Below are positions 9,007-17,941 of a DNA stretch of 64,000 nucleotides, piece by piece. The DNA is from DASYAE01 sp036501535 (GTDB lineage Bacteria; Actinomycetota; Actinomycetes; Streptomycetales; Catenulisporaceae). Each line of letters begins with the position of its first letter. The first letter of the stretch is position 1. The notes under the pieces are model-generated. The model did not search any database. It had not been told where the DNA came from and worked only from the letters and a program-made list of their open reading frames with translations. The translations under genes were made by a program, and so were the position numbers. The stretch spans positions 87,442 to 151,441 of the forward strand of contig DASYAE010000202.1 of NCBI GenBank assembly GCA_036501535.1, read 5' to 3'.

Positions 9007-9708
9007 ATGACGGATGCCGTGGACCCGACCCGACCGGGCGGGCCGGACGGCCCCGGTGGCGCCGCGCGGCGGTCCACCACCGCACTGCCGCAGCAGCGCG
9101 CGGCGCTCGACGACGCGACCGTGCAGTTCCTCGCCGAGCGGGCCGAGGCGGCCGCGCAGGCGATCGCGCAGCGCGAGGCGAAGAGCGAGCCGAAGAAGCC
9201 GCCGAGCCGGCCGCAGAAGAAGCAGGAGCAGCACCAGCCCGCGCGCAACGGCGCCCAGCCGGGCGGTGCGTCGGCCTTCGACCCGGACCCGATCTCCGGG
9301 CTGCTGCGCGCCGAGACCGAGTTCACCGCGGCCGACGCGGCCCGGTACGGAGCGCCGCGGCGCGGCATGTCCAAGGCCCGGAAGATCACCCTGGCGCTGG
9401 TGGGCCTCGGCGTGCTCGGCGGCGTGGCCGGCTACATCGGATGGGAGCAGGCGAATCCGGCGATCCAGGGGACCGTGCTCAGCTACAACATCACCGGCAA
9501 CTCGGTGACCGCCACCTTCGAGATCGACAAGGGCGCGAACCAGTCCGCGACCTGCGTGCTGGCCGCGTTGGACATCAAGGCGAACATCATCGGCAGCGCG
9601 ACGGTCGACGTGCCGTCAGGCCGTGCGAAGAACCTAATGAGCTACACGCTCCAGGCCACCGGCACGATCAACACGGTCGAGGTCGAGTCCTGCACGATCA
9701 CCGGCTGA
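9007..9708 (+). CDS. DUF4307 domain membrane protein
   Basis: A 233-residue protein. The start is the ATG at 9007 behind AGGGGG; an in-frame ATG at 8881 has no ribosome-binding site and would invade the divergent promoter region. A hydrophilic N-terminal ~120 residues rich in Ala, Glu, Lys and Gln leads to one transmembrane helix ('ITLALVGLGVLGGVAGYIGW', residues ~129-148) and a ~80-residue extracytoplasmic domain. That domain has the DUF4307 pattern: 'VLSYNITGNSVTATFEID', a Cys, then 'NTVEVESC'. Family members usually lie between mca and greA, as here. The biochemical role is unknown. The long N-terminal extension is larger than in most relatives I recall. Confidence 0.8.
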   Translation: MTDAVDPTRPGGPDGPGGAARRSTTALPQQRAALDDATVQFLAERAEAAAQAIAQREAKSEPKKPPSRPQKKQEQHQPARNGAQPGGASAFDPDPISGLLRAETEFTAADAARYGAPRRGMSKARKITLALVGLGVLGGVAGYIGWEQANPAIQGTVLSYNITGNSVTATFEIDKGANQSATCVLAALDIKANIIGSATVDVPSGRAKNLMSYTLQATGTINTVEVESCTITG

Positions 9709-9887
9709 GCCCGGCCCGCGCGGCACGCCGCTCATCCCTCGCGCAACGGCGCTGACCAGCCCGGGAGCGCACAGCGGCGCGCAGGGCGCGTGCAGTATCG
9801 ACGACCGCTGCGCACGGGGCGCGACGGTTGTGTTACGGGCCCGCCTGACCTGTGGCGACGCAGCGTTTCGAGGCAGGACGCTGCCGT

Positions 9888-9916
9888 TTGTCGGCAGCGC
9901 TTGGTAACCTCATAGT
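9888..9916 (+). promoter_or_regulatory. Candidate HrdB-type promoter of greA, overlapping an inverted repeat
   Basis: TTGTCG (9888-9893) and CATAGT (9911-9916) are spaced 17 bp apart, about 70 bp before the greA start. The -35 overlaps a perfect hairpin, GCTGCCG-TTTGT-CGGCAGC (9880-9898), which could be an operator or the terminator of the DUF4307 gene. Confidence 0.5.
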
Positions 9917-9988
9917 TTCGCGGGTACCCGTTTCGACGGGATCCGTGCGCACAGGCTTACCCGTTTTCACCCCCAACAAGGAGCATCC

Positions 9989-10486
9989 GTGACCCAAACC
10001 AGCGACAACGCCACCTGGCTCACTCAGGAGGCGTACGACCGGTTGAGGGCCGAGCTGGAATACCTCCAGGGTCAGGGCCGTACCGACATCGCGAAGAAGA
10101 TCGAGGCCGCCCGCGAGGAGGGCGACCTGCGCGAGAACGGCGGCTACCACGCCGCCAAGGAGGAGCAGGGCAAGCAGGAGGCCCGGGTGCTGCAGCTGCG
10201 CCAGCTGCTGGACCACGCCCAGGTCGGCACCGCCCCCGCGGTCAGCGGCACGGCCGCCCCCGGCATGGTGGTGAAGGTCGCCTTCGACGGCGACGACCAC
10301 GACACGCTGGAGTTCCTGCTCGGCTCACGCGAGGACGCGGGCGCCTCGATCGAGGTCTACTCCCCGCAGTCCCCCCTCGGCGCCGCGATCAACGGCCGCA
10401 AGGTCGGGCAGAGCAGCGAGTACGAGCTGCCGAACGGCAGGAAGATGGCCGTCAAGCTGCTCTCGGCCGACCCCTACAAGGGCTGA
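9989..10486 (+). CDS. greA: Transcription elongation factor GreA
   Basis: A 165-residue factor that enters the RNA polymerase secondary channel and stimulates cleavage of backtracked transcripts. The GTG start at 9989 follows AAGGAG with good spacing. The N-terminal coiled coil carries 'REEGDLRENGGYHAAKEEQ' (residues ~45-63), containing the acidic D/E tip residues that stimulate cleavage. The C-terminal FKBP-like domain ends with 'SPLGAAINGRKVG'. Length and both domains are standard. It is apparently monocistronic with its own promoter. Confidence 0.96.
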   Translation: MTQTSDNATWLTQEAYDRLRAELEYLQGQGRTDIAKKIEAAREEGDLRENGGYHAAKEEQGKQEARVLQLRQLLDHAQVGTAPAVSGTAAPGMVVKVAFDGDDHDTLEFLLGSREDAGASIEVYSPQSPLGAAINGRKVGQSSEYELPNGRKMAVKLLSADPYKG

Positions 10487-10559
10487 GCCGCCTCGGCGCC
10501 GGCTCCGGCGCCGCGCGGCAGCACGACCCACTTCCCGAAGGTCACCCTCACACCCTCGC

Positions 10560-10624
10560 GCGTTCCACGTGGACGTCCCGCCAGTCTCGTCGGGCCGTCC
10601 GGTTGCGCCGTTCACGTGGAACGC
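10560..10624. repeat. 12-bp inverted repeat with CACGTG cores (possible bidirectional terminator)
   Basis: GCGTTCCACGTG (10560-10571) and CACGTGGAACGC (10613-10624) are exact reverse complements separated by 41 bp. They lie between the convergent ends of greA and the response regulator gene. A long-armed hairpin could terminate both transcripts; no T-tract is seen. Confidence 0.4.
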
Positions 10625-10668
10625 GGGGCCGGAGACAGAAGCCTGCTTCGCGCGTGCGGCGCGAGCGC

Positions 10669-11334
10669 TCAGAGCCAGCCCTTCTCCTGCGCGATGCGCA
10701 CGGCCTCGGCGCGGTTGCGGGCGCCGGTCTTCTGGATGCAGGCGGACAGGTAGTTGCGCACCGTGCCCTCGGACAGGTGCAGCTTGCCGGCGATCTCGGT
10801 GTTGACCGAGCCGTCCGAGCTGGCCTCGAGGACCTCACGCTCCCGGTCCGTCAGCGGGTTGATCCCGTCGGCCAGCGCGGCCGCGGCCAGGTCGGGGTCG
10901 ATGACCCGCTCGCCGGCGACCACCCGGCGCACCGCGTCGGCCAGCTTCGCCGCGGGGGCGTCCTTGACCATGAAGGCCGAGGCGCCCGCCTCCATGGCGC
11001 GGCGCAGGAAGCCGGGCCGGCCGAAGGTGGTCAGGATCACGACCCTGACGTCGGGGTGGCAGCGGCGCAGCGCGGCCGCGGCGCCCAGGCCGTCGAGGCC
11101 GGGCATCTCGATGTCGAGCAGGGCGACGTCCACCGCCGGGCGGCGGGGCCCGGCCGGGTCGGCGGCGGCGGAGAGCCGCTCGAGCGCGGGCACCACCTCG
11201 TCCCCGCGGCCCACCTGGGCCACCACGGCGATGTCGGGCTCCAGGCCGAGCAGGGTGGCCAGCGCCTCGCGGATCATGGCCTGGTCCTCGGCCAATAGCA
11301 CCCTGATCTCGGCCTGCCCCGTCCCCGCGTCCAC
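10669..11334 (-). CDS. NarL/LuxR-family response regulator (DesR-like)
   Basis: A 221-residue two-component regulator. The receiver domain spans residues ~10-135, with phosphoacceptor Asp in 'VALLDIEMPGLDG', the switch Thr in 'VVILTTFG' and Lys in 'AFMVKDAPA'. The C-terminal LuxR helix-turn-helix is 'LTDREREVLEASSDG...IAGKLHLSEGTVRNYLSA'. It follows its cognate kinase with a 10-bp gap and lies at the 3' end of an ABC transporter operon, a layout typical of DesKR-type systems controlling membrane-lipid or drug-export genes. It probably regulates the transporter genes upstream. Confidence 0.92.
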   Translation of the reverse strand: MDAGTGQAEIRVLLAEDQAMIREALATLLGLEPDIAVVAQVGRGDEVVPALERLSAAADPAGPRRPAVDVALLDIEMPGLDGLGAAAALRRCHPDVRVVILTTFGRPGFLRRAMEAGASAFMVKDAPAAKLADAVRRVVAGERVIDPDLAAAALADGINPLTDREREVLEASSDGSVNTEIAGKLHLSEGTVRNYLSACIQKTGARNRAEAVRIAQEKGWL

Positions 11335-11344
11335 CCGCGCAACC

Positions 11345-12559
11345 CTAGCCGACCGGGATGGTGGCTGAAAGCCGGAAGCCGTTCGGCTTCATGGGCGCGG
11401 CGTGCAGCGAGGCGCTGAAGGGCGCCAGCCGCTCGCGCAGCCCGGTCAGGCCGTTGCCCCACACCGGCTCGCCGCGCGGCCGGACCTGCGCGGCGCCGTC
11501 CTCGCCCTCCGCTGCCGCGGCGGTGCAGGCGCCGTCGTCGGCGACCTCGAGGGTCAGCGAGGTCTCGCCGTCGACCGTGGCCTCGATCAGGCGCGCGGTG
11601 CAGTGCGAGGCGCCGGAGTGCCGCACCACGTTGGTGACCGCCTCGCGCAGGCACCAGGCCAGCGCCGCCTCGGCCTCCGGGTCGATCCTGCCCGAGCGGA
11701 ACAACAGCGCCGGGTCGTGCTCGAACTCGATGCCGGCGGCGGACAGCGCGGTGCGCGCCGAGGCCGTCTCGACCGCGAGGGTGGCGCGCCGGTAGCCGGA
11801 GACCGCCTCGCGTATGTCGGAGAGCGCGGTGCGGGACACCGTCTCGATCTCCGCGACCTGCCGGGCTGCGGCCGCGTCGTCCCGGCCGATCAGCCGGCCG
11901 GCCAGCTCCGCCTTCAGCGTGATGGTCGCCATCGAGTGGCCGGCCAGGTCGTGCAGGTCGCGGGCCAGCCGCAGCCGCTCCTGGTTGGTGGCCAGGTGCC
12001 GGACCTCCTCGCGGGCCTTCTCCAGCTCCGCGATCAGGGTCCGCATCCGCCGGATGCCGACCGGCGCCACGCAGGAGAACAGCGCGGGGAGCAGGACCCA
12101 GCCCCAGTTGTCGAACTGGACGCCGAGCGCCGTGCACTCGGCCGCCATCGCCGCGGTGGCCAGAATTCCGCCGACCAGCGCCCATTTCTGAGGGTCGTAC
12201 GGAAGCACCGCGCCGCAGGCGGCCGCGACGTAGACCCACAGCGCGTACCAGTCGGAGGAGACCAGCAGCGGCATCGCCGCCGCCAGCACGGCGGCCACGA
12301 TCAGCAGGTGCACGTTGCTCAGCACGGGCAGGTCGAACACGACCCGCTCCCGCAGCTGGGACCGCAGCACCATCAAGATGTAGGTGATCACGAAGACCGC
12401 GAGGCCGGCCCACGCGACCGCCTGCCGCCACGCCGCGAGGTGCTCGGTCATCGTGTTCGAAATCGGGATCAGCAGATAGACCAGCCAGACCCCGGCATAG
12501 AGCCAGCCGGCCCGGCGGGGAGTGCCGGGCCGGCCGTCGTTCTCGGCGAGCTTCGCCAT
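11345..12559 (-). CDS. Sensor histidine kinase, HisKA_3 type (DesK-like)
   Basis: A 404-residue membrane kinase. Five to six hydrophobic helices fill residues ~20-165. The dimerisation/phosphoacceptor helix reads 'RLRLARDLHDLAGHSMATI' with the autophosphorylated His in 'DLHD'. The ATPase domain follows, with N-box 'CLREAVTNVVRHSGA' and G-box 'VWGNGLTGLRERL'. The low-complexity insert 'CTAAAAEGEDGAAQ' interrupts the ATPase domain. It lies directly before the response regulator gene and 33 bp after the ABC permease gene on the same strand. The ligand is unknown; DesK relatives sense membrane state. Confidence 0.9.
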   Translation of the reverse strand: MAKLAENDGRPGTPRRAGWLYAGVWLVYLLIPISNTMTEHLAAWRQAVAWAGLAVFVITYILMVLRSQLRERVVFDLPVLSNVHLLIVAAVLAAAMPLLVSSDWYALWVYVAAACGAVLPYDPQKWALVGGILATAAMAAECTALGVQFDNWGWVLLPALFSCVAPVGIRRMRTLIAELEKAREEVRHLATNQERLRLARDLHDLAGHSMATITLKAELAGRLIGRDDAAAARQVAEIETVSRTALSDIREAVSGYRRATLAVETASARTALSAAGIEFEHDPALLFRSGRIDPEAEAALAWCLREAVTNVVRHSGASHCTARLIEATVDGETSLTLEVADDGACTAAAAEGEDGAAQVRPRGEPVWGNGLTGLRERLAPFSASLHAAPMKPNGFRLSATIPVG

Positions 12560-12592
12560 GCTTCAGATCCTAGATCCCGCGTCCGGGTCCGG

Positions 12593-13321
12593 TCAGGAGT
12601 CGGCCCCGCCGCGGCGGTACACCGCGGAGGCGATCGCGATCGAGCCGACCAGCCAGGCGGCCAGCACCAGCCCGCCGACTGCGGAGATGGACTGGCCGGT
12701 GACCAGGTTGGTGGTCATCTGCCGGACCTGGTAGGTCGGCGTGAAGTCGGCCACCTTCTGCATCACGCCGCCGGTGATCGGGATCCACAGACCGCCGACG
12801 ATGGACAGGCCGAAGTAGCAGAACAGGGTCACCATCTGCACCGTGTCGGTCGGCACGCCGTAGCCGATCGCGATGCCCAGCGCGGTGAAGGACAGCGAGG
12901 TGATCCAGATCAGCACGAAGGCCAGCAGCCACTTGTCCGCGGGCAGGTGCACGCCGGAGGCCGCGCCGACCGCGAAGACGATGACGATGGCCGGGATGAT
13001 CAGCACGGTGGCCGAGACGACCTTGCCGATCACGTAGCCGTTCGGCGGCAGGGCGGTCAGCCGCAGCTGCTTGGTCCAGCCCTCCTTGCGCTCGGTCGCG
13101 ATCTTCTGCGCGTTGTTGGTCATCGCGCCGCTGAGCGCGCCGAAGGTGGCCATCGAGATCAGGATGTAGGTCTTGGTGTCCACGCCGCCGAGGGTGCCCT
13201 TGCTGCTCTCACCGATCAGCAGGAACAGGATCGCCGGGTACAGGACGGTGAAGAACATGACGCGCCGATTGCGCATCGCGCGCCGCACTTCAAGGCGGGA
13301 GAGCGCCACCACGCCGGTCAT
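12593..13321 (-). CDS. ABC-2 type transporter permease
   Basis: A 242-residue integral membrane protein with six hydrophobic segments and the ABC-2 exporter pattern. It starts 'LSRLEVRRAMRNRRVMFFTVLYPAILFL' and has the helix 'FVLIWITSLSFTALGIAIGYG' and the segment 'GGLWIPITGGVMQKVADFTPT'. Its start overlaps the stop of the ATPase gene by 4 bp, so the two are coupled. The pair should export a lipid or hydrophobic compound. The linked DesKR-like genes follow in the same direction. Confidence 0.9.
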   Translation of the reverse strand: MTGVVALSRLEVRRAMRNRRVMFFTVLYPAILFLLIGESSKGTLGGVDTKTYILISMATFGALSGAMTNNAQKIATERKEGWTKQLRLTALPPNGYVIGKVVSATVLIIPAIVIVFAVGAASGVHLPADKWLLAFVLIWITSLSFTALGIAIGYGVPTDTVQMVTLFCYFGLSIVGGLWIPITGGVMQKVADFTPTYQVRQMTTNLVTGQSISAVGGLVLAAWLVGSIAIASAVYRRGGADS

Positions 13322-14283
13322 CGGGCCACCTCCGGGTCCTGCACGCCGTTCGCGGCGGCGATGTTGTCGTCGTCCTGCTCGGTGATCGCGATGAAGGCCT
13401 GCTCCAGGCCCAGCGCGGTGATCTCGATCTCCTCCGGCCGGAACCCGGCGTCGAGCACCGAGTAGAAGGTCTTGTCCGAGTCCGAGCTCTGGATCTGCAC
13501 CCGCTCGCCGACCACGTCCAGGGAGACCACGTTCGGCAGCAGCAGCAGCTGGTCCCGGGTGATCCCGGGCAGCCGGAACGAGATCTTCTGGAAGCCGGCC
13601 ATCGCCTTGATCTCGGCCGCGGTGCCGTTCGCCAGCAGCCGGCCCTTGTTGATCACGATGATCTGGTCGGCGATCTGGTCGGCCTCCTCCAGGTAGTGCG
13701 TGGCGAAGAGGATCGTCTTGCCCCGCTCCGCCTCGGCCTTCATGGCGTTCCAGAAGTGCTGCCGGTTCTCCACGTCCATGCCGGTGGTCGGCTCGTCCAG
13801 CAGGATCATGTCGCTGTCCCCGGCGATCGCGATGGCGAAGCGCACCCGCTGGGTCTGGCCGCCGGACAGCTTGTCCGCCTTGCGGTCGGCGATGTCCTCG
13901 ACGTTGGCCCGGCGCAGCAGGTCGGCGACCTCCACCGGCTTCGGGTGCAGCTGGGTCATGAGGGTCAGCAGCTCGCGCACCGTCACATCGCTGAGCAGGC
14001 CGCCGGACTGGAGCATGGCGCCGACGTTGCCGTCGATGATCGCCTGGCGCGGGCTCTTGCCGAAGACCTGCACCTCCCCGCTGGTCGGCTTGCGCAGGCC
14101 GAGCATCATGTCGATCGAGGTCGACTTGCCGGCGCCGTTCGGGCCGAGGAAGGCCACCGCGCGGCCGCGCGGAATGTCCACGGTCAGCTCGTTGACTGCT
14201 TTCACCAGGCCGTAGTGCTTTGAAACGCTGCGGAACGAGACCGCGGCCACGCCTGCTCCGCTCCCGTGTGGGTCCGTACTCAT
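13318..14283 (-). CDS. ABC transporter ATP-binding protein (exporter, DrrA-like)
   Basis: A 321-residue ATPase. The ATG at 14283 gives 'MSTDPHGSG'; its AGGAGA is 14 bases upstream, rather far, so a later start is possible. Motifs are complete: Walker A 'GPNGAGKST', Q-loop region, signature 'LSGGQTQRV', Walker B with catalytic Glu 'MILLDEPTTGMD', and H-loop 'ILFATHYLEEAD'. The ~80-residue C-terminal extension ('FRLPGITRDQLLLLPNVVSL...') is the usual DrrA-type tail. It is first in a run of permease, kinase and regulator. A six-unit 11-bp repeat lies 168-233 bp upstream of its start. Confidence 0.94.
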   Translation of the reverse strand: MSTDPHGSGAGVAAVSFRSVSKHYGLVKAVNELTVDIPRGRAVAFLGPNGAGKSTSIDMMLGLRKPTSGEVQVFGKSPRQAIIDGNVGAMLQSGGLLSDVTVRELLTLMTQLHPKPVEVADLLRRANVEDIADRKADKLSGGQTQRVRFAIAIAGDSDMILLDEPTTGMDVENRQHFWNAMKAEAERGKTILFATHYLEEADQIADQIIVINKGRLLANGTAAEIKAMAGFQKISFRLPGITRDQLLLLPNVVSLDVVGERVQIQSSDSDKTFYSVLDAGFRPEEIEITALGLEQAFIAITEQDDDNIAAANGVQDPEVAR

Positions 14284-14450
14284 CGTCGTGTGTCGTCTCT
14301 CCTGAAGAGAACCGTCCGGGGCGGCGTACCCGTGTCCCCGCTTGATGGCTCCATCGAACCGGATCCGGGCCGGGACCGGCAGTGCGGCGCGTCGTGACAC
14401 TCGCATGACAGCAGTCACGTGGGCACCGGTGACAGACGCGAACCGCGCTG

Positions 14451-14516
14451 CTCAGCGCCTCCTCAGCGCCTCCTCGGTGCCTGCCCGGTGCCAGCTCAGC
14501 GCCTGCTCGGTGAGAC
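14451..14516. repeat. Six tandem 11-bp repeats, consensus CTCAGCGCCTG
   Basis: Units run 14451-14461, 14462-14472, 14473-14483, 14484-14494, 14495-14505 and 14506-14516. The first two are identical (CTCAGCGCCTC); the others vary by 1-5 bases, with CTCGGTG replacing CTCAGCG in units 3 and 6. The array lies between the 3' end of the VanW gene and the ABC operon on the same strand. The 11-bp period equals about one DNA turn, as in OmpR/PhoB-type direct-repeat operators. A separate pair, CGTGAC-N15-GTCACG, occurs at 14393-14419. Confidence 0.8.
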
Positions 14517-14530
14517 TCGCGGCACGGCGG

Positions 14531-17500
14531 TCAGCCGAGCAGGCCGCCGAGCAGGCCGGGGCCGGAGCTGGACGGGGCCGGCGCGGTCGGCCGGGAGCTG
14601 GGCGGCGCGGACTGGCCGCCCGACCCGGATCCGGACCCGGCGCCCGGCCCGGGGTTCGCGGACGAGCCGCCGGAGGGCGCGCCGCCGGCGGCCCCGGTGC
14701 AGGCGGAACCGGCCGCGCCCTGCTGCGGGGCGTACTGGACGTGGAAGTGCTCGACGCCGGCCTGCTGGCCGCTGCGCTGGAGGGTGCGGGTCACGTCGAC
14801 CTGGAAGCCCGGCTGCCCGCATCCGGAGGTCGGCTGGACCACCGCATAGCGCTGCGATACCTGGACCTGCACCTGGTCATAGTACTTCTGGCCGAGCAGC
14901 GCGACGGTCAGCGAGCCGCTGCTGTAGTCCGCGTAGAGGTAGACCGGGTGCGAGCTCGTGTTCGTCCACTGGAGATCCGTGCCGGGCGAGACGACCGCTG
15001 CGTCGAGGCCGTCCGGATACAGCGGGACGAACGAGGCGTTCGGATGGTGCATCGTGTCGCCCATGCCGGCATTGAACGCGGCGTCGAAGACCGCGGTGGC
15101 GGCCGAGTCGACGCCGTCGGAGGGATCGACGCCGGCCTGCTGCGCCTGGCTGGTCAGGGCGAAGCCGTTGGCCGCGGTCACCGGGCCGAGGGCGGTCAGG
15201 AACGAGAACGTCTGCCCGGGCTGGACCACGCTGCCGGCCACGAGCGTGGTGGCGCGCTGGACGTTCGCCGCCCGGTTCGGTGCGGCCGGCACCGCGATGG
15301 TGCCGGTGCCGAGCACGTCGGTGACGCCGAGAGCCTGCGCCTGCTGCGTCGTAAAGGCCGGCGGCAGGTCGCCGACCGGCACCGTGGCGGCGCGCGGGGC
15401 GGACTTGGTCAGCACGCCGAGCACGGCCTGCGCCAGCGCGGCGGGCGAGAAGCCGCGGCCGTCCCGGCCCGGGACGAGCTGCGGGGTGCCGCCGGCGATG
15501 GTGAACGTGGCGTCGACCGCGGGGGTCTCCTGTGCCAGCGCGGCGGCCGGCAGGTCGGCGCGCAGCGCGGCGCCGTTGATCTCGGGGACCATCTGCCCGG
15601 AGCCGTCCGGCCCGATGGTGAGCGCGGCGCCGATCTGAGCCGGCGTCAGCACGGTGGCGACCGAGCCGACGGTCAGCGTGATCGGCGCGGCGACGGCGGG
15701 CCGGGCGATCGCGGCCAGCGCGGCCTCGAGCGCGGCCGGGGTGGCCAGCGGCTGTTGGACCTGGACCGGCAGCATGATCGGGTCGATCCGCAGGTATCCG
15801 GACTCGATCGCGGCCACGGCGCCGGAGACGCTGAAGCCGCGCCCGGTCTGCGGCGCGGTGACGACCGGGGTGGTGCCGTTGAAGGTGATCTTCCCCTCGG
15901 TCATCGGCAGGGTGTAGGCGTTCGCGAACGCGGTCAGGATGCGGGTCAGGGTGCTGCGGTCGACGCCGGCCACCGGGCCGACCTGGTAGTCGGCGCCGAA
16001 CAGCGCCGGGATCACGACCGTCGGGTCGATCCGGCGCGACTCGGCCTGCGCGACCGTGGCCGCGGCGTCGAGGGAGAGCCCGGACTGCTGCGGGTCGAGG
16101 ACGGCCGGGATGTCGCCGACCAGGAGGTGCAGGGGCGCGTCGACGCGCTGCGCGAGGCCGTCGGCGAGCGCGTGCTCCGCGGCCGTGGTGGACATGCCGC
16201 CGATGGAGACGCCGTCGACCACGGCGCCGCGCGGCACGGTGCCGCTGACGACGCCGCCGGCCGTGACGAGGGCGATCCCGTAGAAGGCCACGAGGACGGC
16301 GGCGACGCAGACCACTGCGGTCACGGTGCGCTTACGGCTGCCCTGCTTCGGCTTCGCCTCGCGGCTCGCGCGGGTCGCAGTCGCGGCGCCGGCGTCAGCG
16401 TCGCGGTGCTCAGGGCGCTCCGTGCTCTCAAGGCGCTCCATGAGCACGGTGTTCTCATGGTTATCGCGCCCTTGGCGCACAGGCTCGGGTGGCGCGGATG
16501 TCGCGCCGCCGGACTCCCAGGGCTCGGCGCGGGCCGGGCCCTGCCGGGATCCGGACCGGCGCGACGCCTGTGCGGGGATCGCGGACGGCGGGGCGGCGGG
16601 CTGCCGCGGGATACGGCTGATCAGCTCGGTCGGCGCTTCCGGGGCCACGGGGGCGGGCGGCGCGGTCAGCGCGGCGGCCTGCGGCCCGGACGGCAGGGCG
16701 AGCCGTTCCGGGTCCAGGTACGAGGACCGGCCGGACGAGTCGTGGAAGATCCCGCCGAGGTAGCGCAGCGCCAGCGCGTGCCGGGCCGGGTCGTGGCCGC
16801 CGACGTCCGGCGTGGCGAAGCCGGGGAACGGCGCAGGGTGCGTCGGCACGCCGTATGGGCCGCCGAAGACCGCCGGGCTGACCGCTCCGGGCACGTAGTC
16901 GGGCACGAAGTCGTATCCGGCGGCGTCGAAGCCGGACTGGTCGAGGCCGGACTCGTCGGGCTCTGCGCCGCGGCCCGCGGCGGCGTCGGCGCCGGGGTCC
17001 GCGTCGCCCCGGAACCAGTCCTCGAGCAGGCCGGTGCCGCCGGCCGGCGCGGCCCCGGCAGCCGGGCGCTCGGCGAGGGCCTGCGCGAGGTCGCCGAAGA
17101 CCGCGGTCTGCTCGATGTCCGGGGCGCCGAGGCCGACGTCCGCCGGGGTCGCGGTGCTGAAGTCGAAGCCGAAGACCTGCTCCAGGGTGTCGTGGAAGGC
17201 GTCTTCGAGCAGCGCCGCGTTGGCCAGCGAGGCCTTGTCCGGCGGCAGCGTGCGGGTCAGCAGCGCCGGGGTCGGGCGCACGTCCGGCGGGACCGGCACG
17301 ACCAGCGTGGCGGTGGTGAGCGCGGCCAGTTCGGAGGGCAGCGTGCTGGGCCGGGCCGGGGAGGCGACCGCCTGGGCGAACTGCGCGACCGGGCTCCCGT
17401 CGGACGCCTGCGAATCCGGGTCCTTGCTCACGTTCTCCCAGGCGGCGCGGGAGCGCAGCGTGGTGGCCGACAGCGGCGGCGAGTCCGGCAGCTTGATCCG

Positions 17501-17941
17501 CAGCCGGGCGGTCGCCTCCGCGTCGGTGGCGACGCGCACCCGGCCCAGCTGGCGGGGGACGCCGCCGGCGCCCGGCTCGGTCAGCAGGCCGGCCAGCGGG
17601 CCGGGCGTCGCCGGACCCTGATCCGCCGGCTCGGCGGGCTCGGCGTCCGGGTCCGAGTACGCGGGCAGCGGGGGGAAGTCGAACAGGTCCGTCGAGCCGG
17701 ATCGCGCCGATTGGCCGGCGCCGGAGTAGTCGTAGTCGGTGGCCGGATACGAGCCGGTCGGATACGAGCCGGCCGGGAATTCCGCGGCGGGGTCGGCGGG
17801 ACCGCTCGCGCCGCCCGGCAGCCTGGCGGATCCGGCGCCGAGGTAGTCGTCGCCGTAGTCGTACTGCGGCGCCTGATATGCGCCGCTCGCCGCCGGATCC
17901 GGCAGCGGGCCGGGCTCCCGTTCGTCAATCGACTCGCTCAC
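14531..17941 (-). CDS. VanW/YoaR-type cell-wall protein with giant cytoplasmic N-terminus
   Basis: A 1136-residue protein with a GTG start at 17941. Residues 1 to ~530 are Pro/Ala/Asp-rich, probably disordered and cytoplasmic, with Tyr/Asp/Gly-rich stretches near the start. A basic stop ('KPKQGSRKR') precedes a single transmembrane helix at ~535-560. The outside part begins with YoaR-like peptidoglycan-binding modules, each with a 'GGxS' / 'GRGF' turn repeated three times. A VanW domain follows at ~930-1080 ('VVQPGQTFSFLTALG...DGVDSAATAVFDAAFNAGM'). The tail is Ser/Gly/Pro-rich. VanW domains occur near glycopeptide resistance genes, but their function is unsettled. The N-terminal half is far longer than usual for the family. 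Confidence 0.85.
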   Translation of the reverse strand: MSESIDEREPGPLPDPAASGAYQAPQYDYGDDYLGAGSARLPGGASGPADPAAEFPAGSYPTGSYPATDYDYSGAGQSARSGSTDLFDFPPLPAYSDPDAEPAEPADQGPATPGPLAGLLTEPGAGGVPRQLGRVRVATDAEATARLRIKLPDSPPLSATTLRSRAAWENVSKDPDSQASDGSPVAQFAQAVASPARPSTLPSELAALTTATLVVPVPPDVRPTPALLTRTLPPDKASLANAALLEDAFHDTLEQVFGFDFSTATPADVGLGAPDIEQTAVFGDLAQALAERPAAGAAPAGGTGLLEDWFRGDADPGADAAAGRGAEPDESGLDQSGFDAAGYDFVPDYVPGAVSPAVFGGPYGVPTHPAPFPGFATPDVGGHDPARHALALRYLGGIFHDSSGRSSYLDPERLALPSGPQAAALTAPPAPVAPEAPTELISRIPRQPAAPPSAIPAQASRRSGSRQGPARAEPWESGGATSAPPEPVRQGRDNHENTVLMERLESTERPEHRDADAGAATATRASREAKPKQGSRKRTVTAVVCVAAVLVAFYGIALVTAGGVVSGTVPRGAVVDGVSIGGMSTTAAEHALADGLAQRVDAPLHLLVGDIPAVLDPQQSGLSLDAAATVAQAESRRIDPTVVIPALFGADYQVGPVAGVDRSTLTRILTAFANAYTLPMTEGKITFNGTTPVVTAPQTGRGFSVSGAVAAIESGYLRIDPIMLPVQVQQPLATPAALEAALAAIARPAVAAPITLTVGSVATVLTPAQIGAALTIGPDGSGQMVPEINGAALRADLPAAALAQETPAVDATFTIAGGTPQLVPGRDGRGFSPAALAQAVLGVLTKSAPRAATVPVGDLPPAFTTQQAQALGVTDVLGTGTIAVPAAPNRAANVQRATTLVAGSVVQPGQTFSFLTALGPVTAANGFALTSQAQQAGVDPSDGVDSAATAVFDAAFNAGMGDTMHHPNASFVPLYPDGLDAAVVSPGTDLQWTNTSSHPVYLYADYSSGSLTVALLGQKYYDQVQVQVSQRYAVVQPTSGCGQPGFQVDVTRTLQRSGQQAGVEHFHVQYAPQQGAAGSACTGAAGGAPSGGSSANPGPGAGSGSGSGGQSAPPSSRPTAPAPSSSGPGLLGGLLG

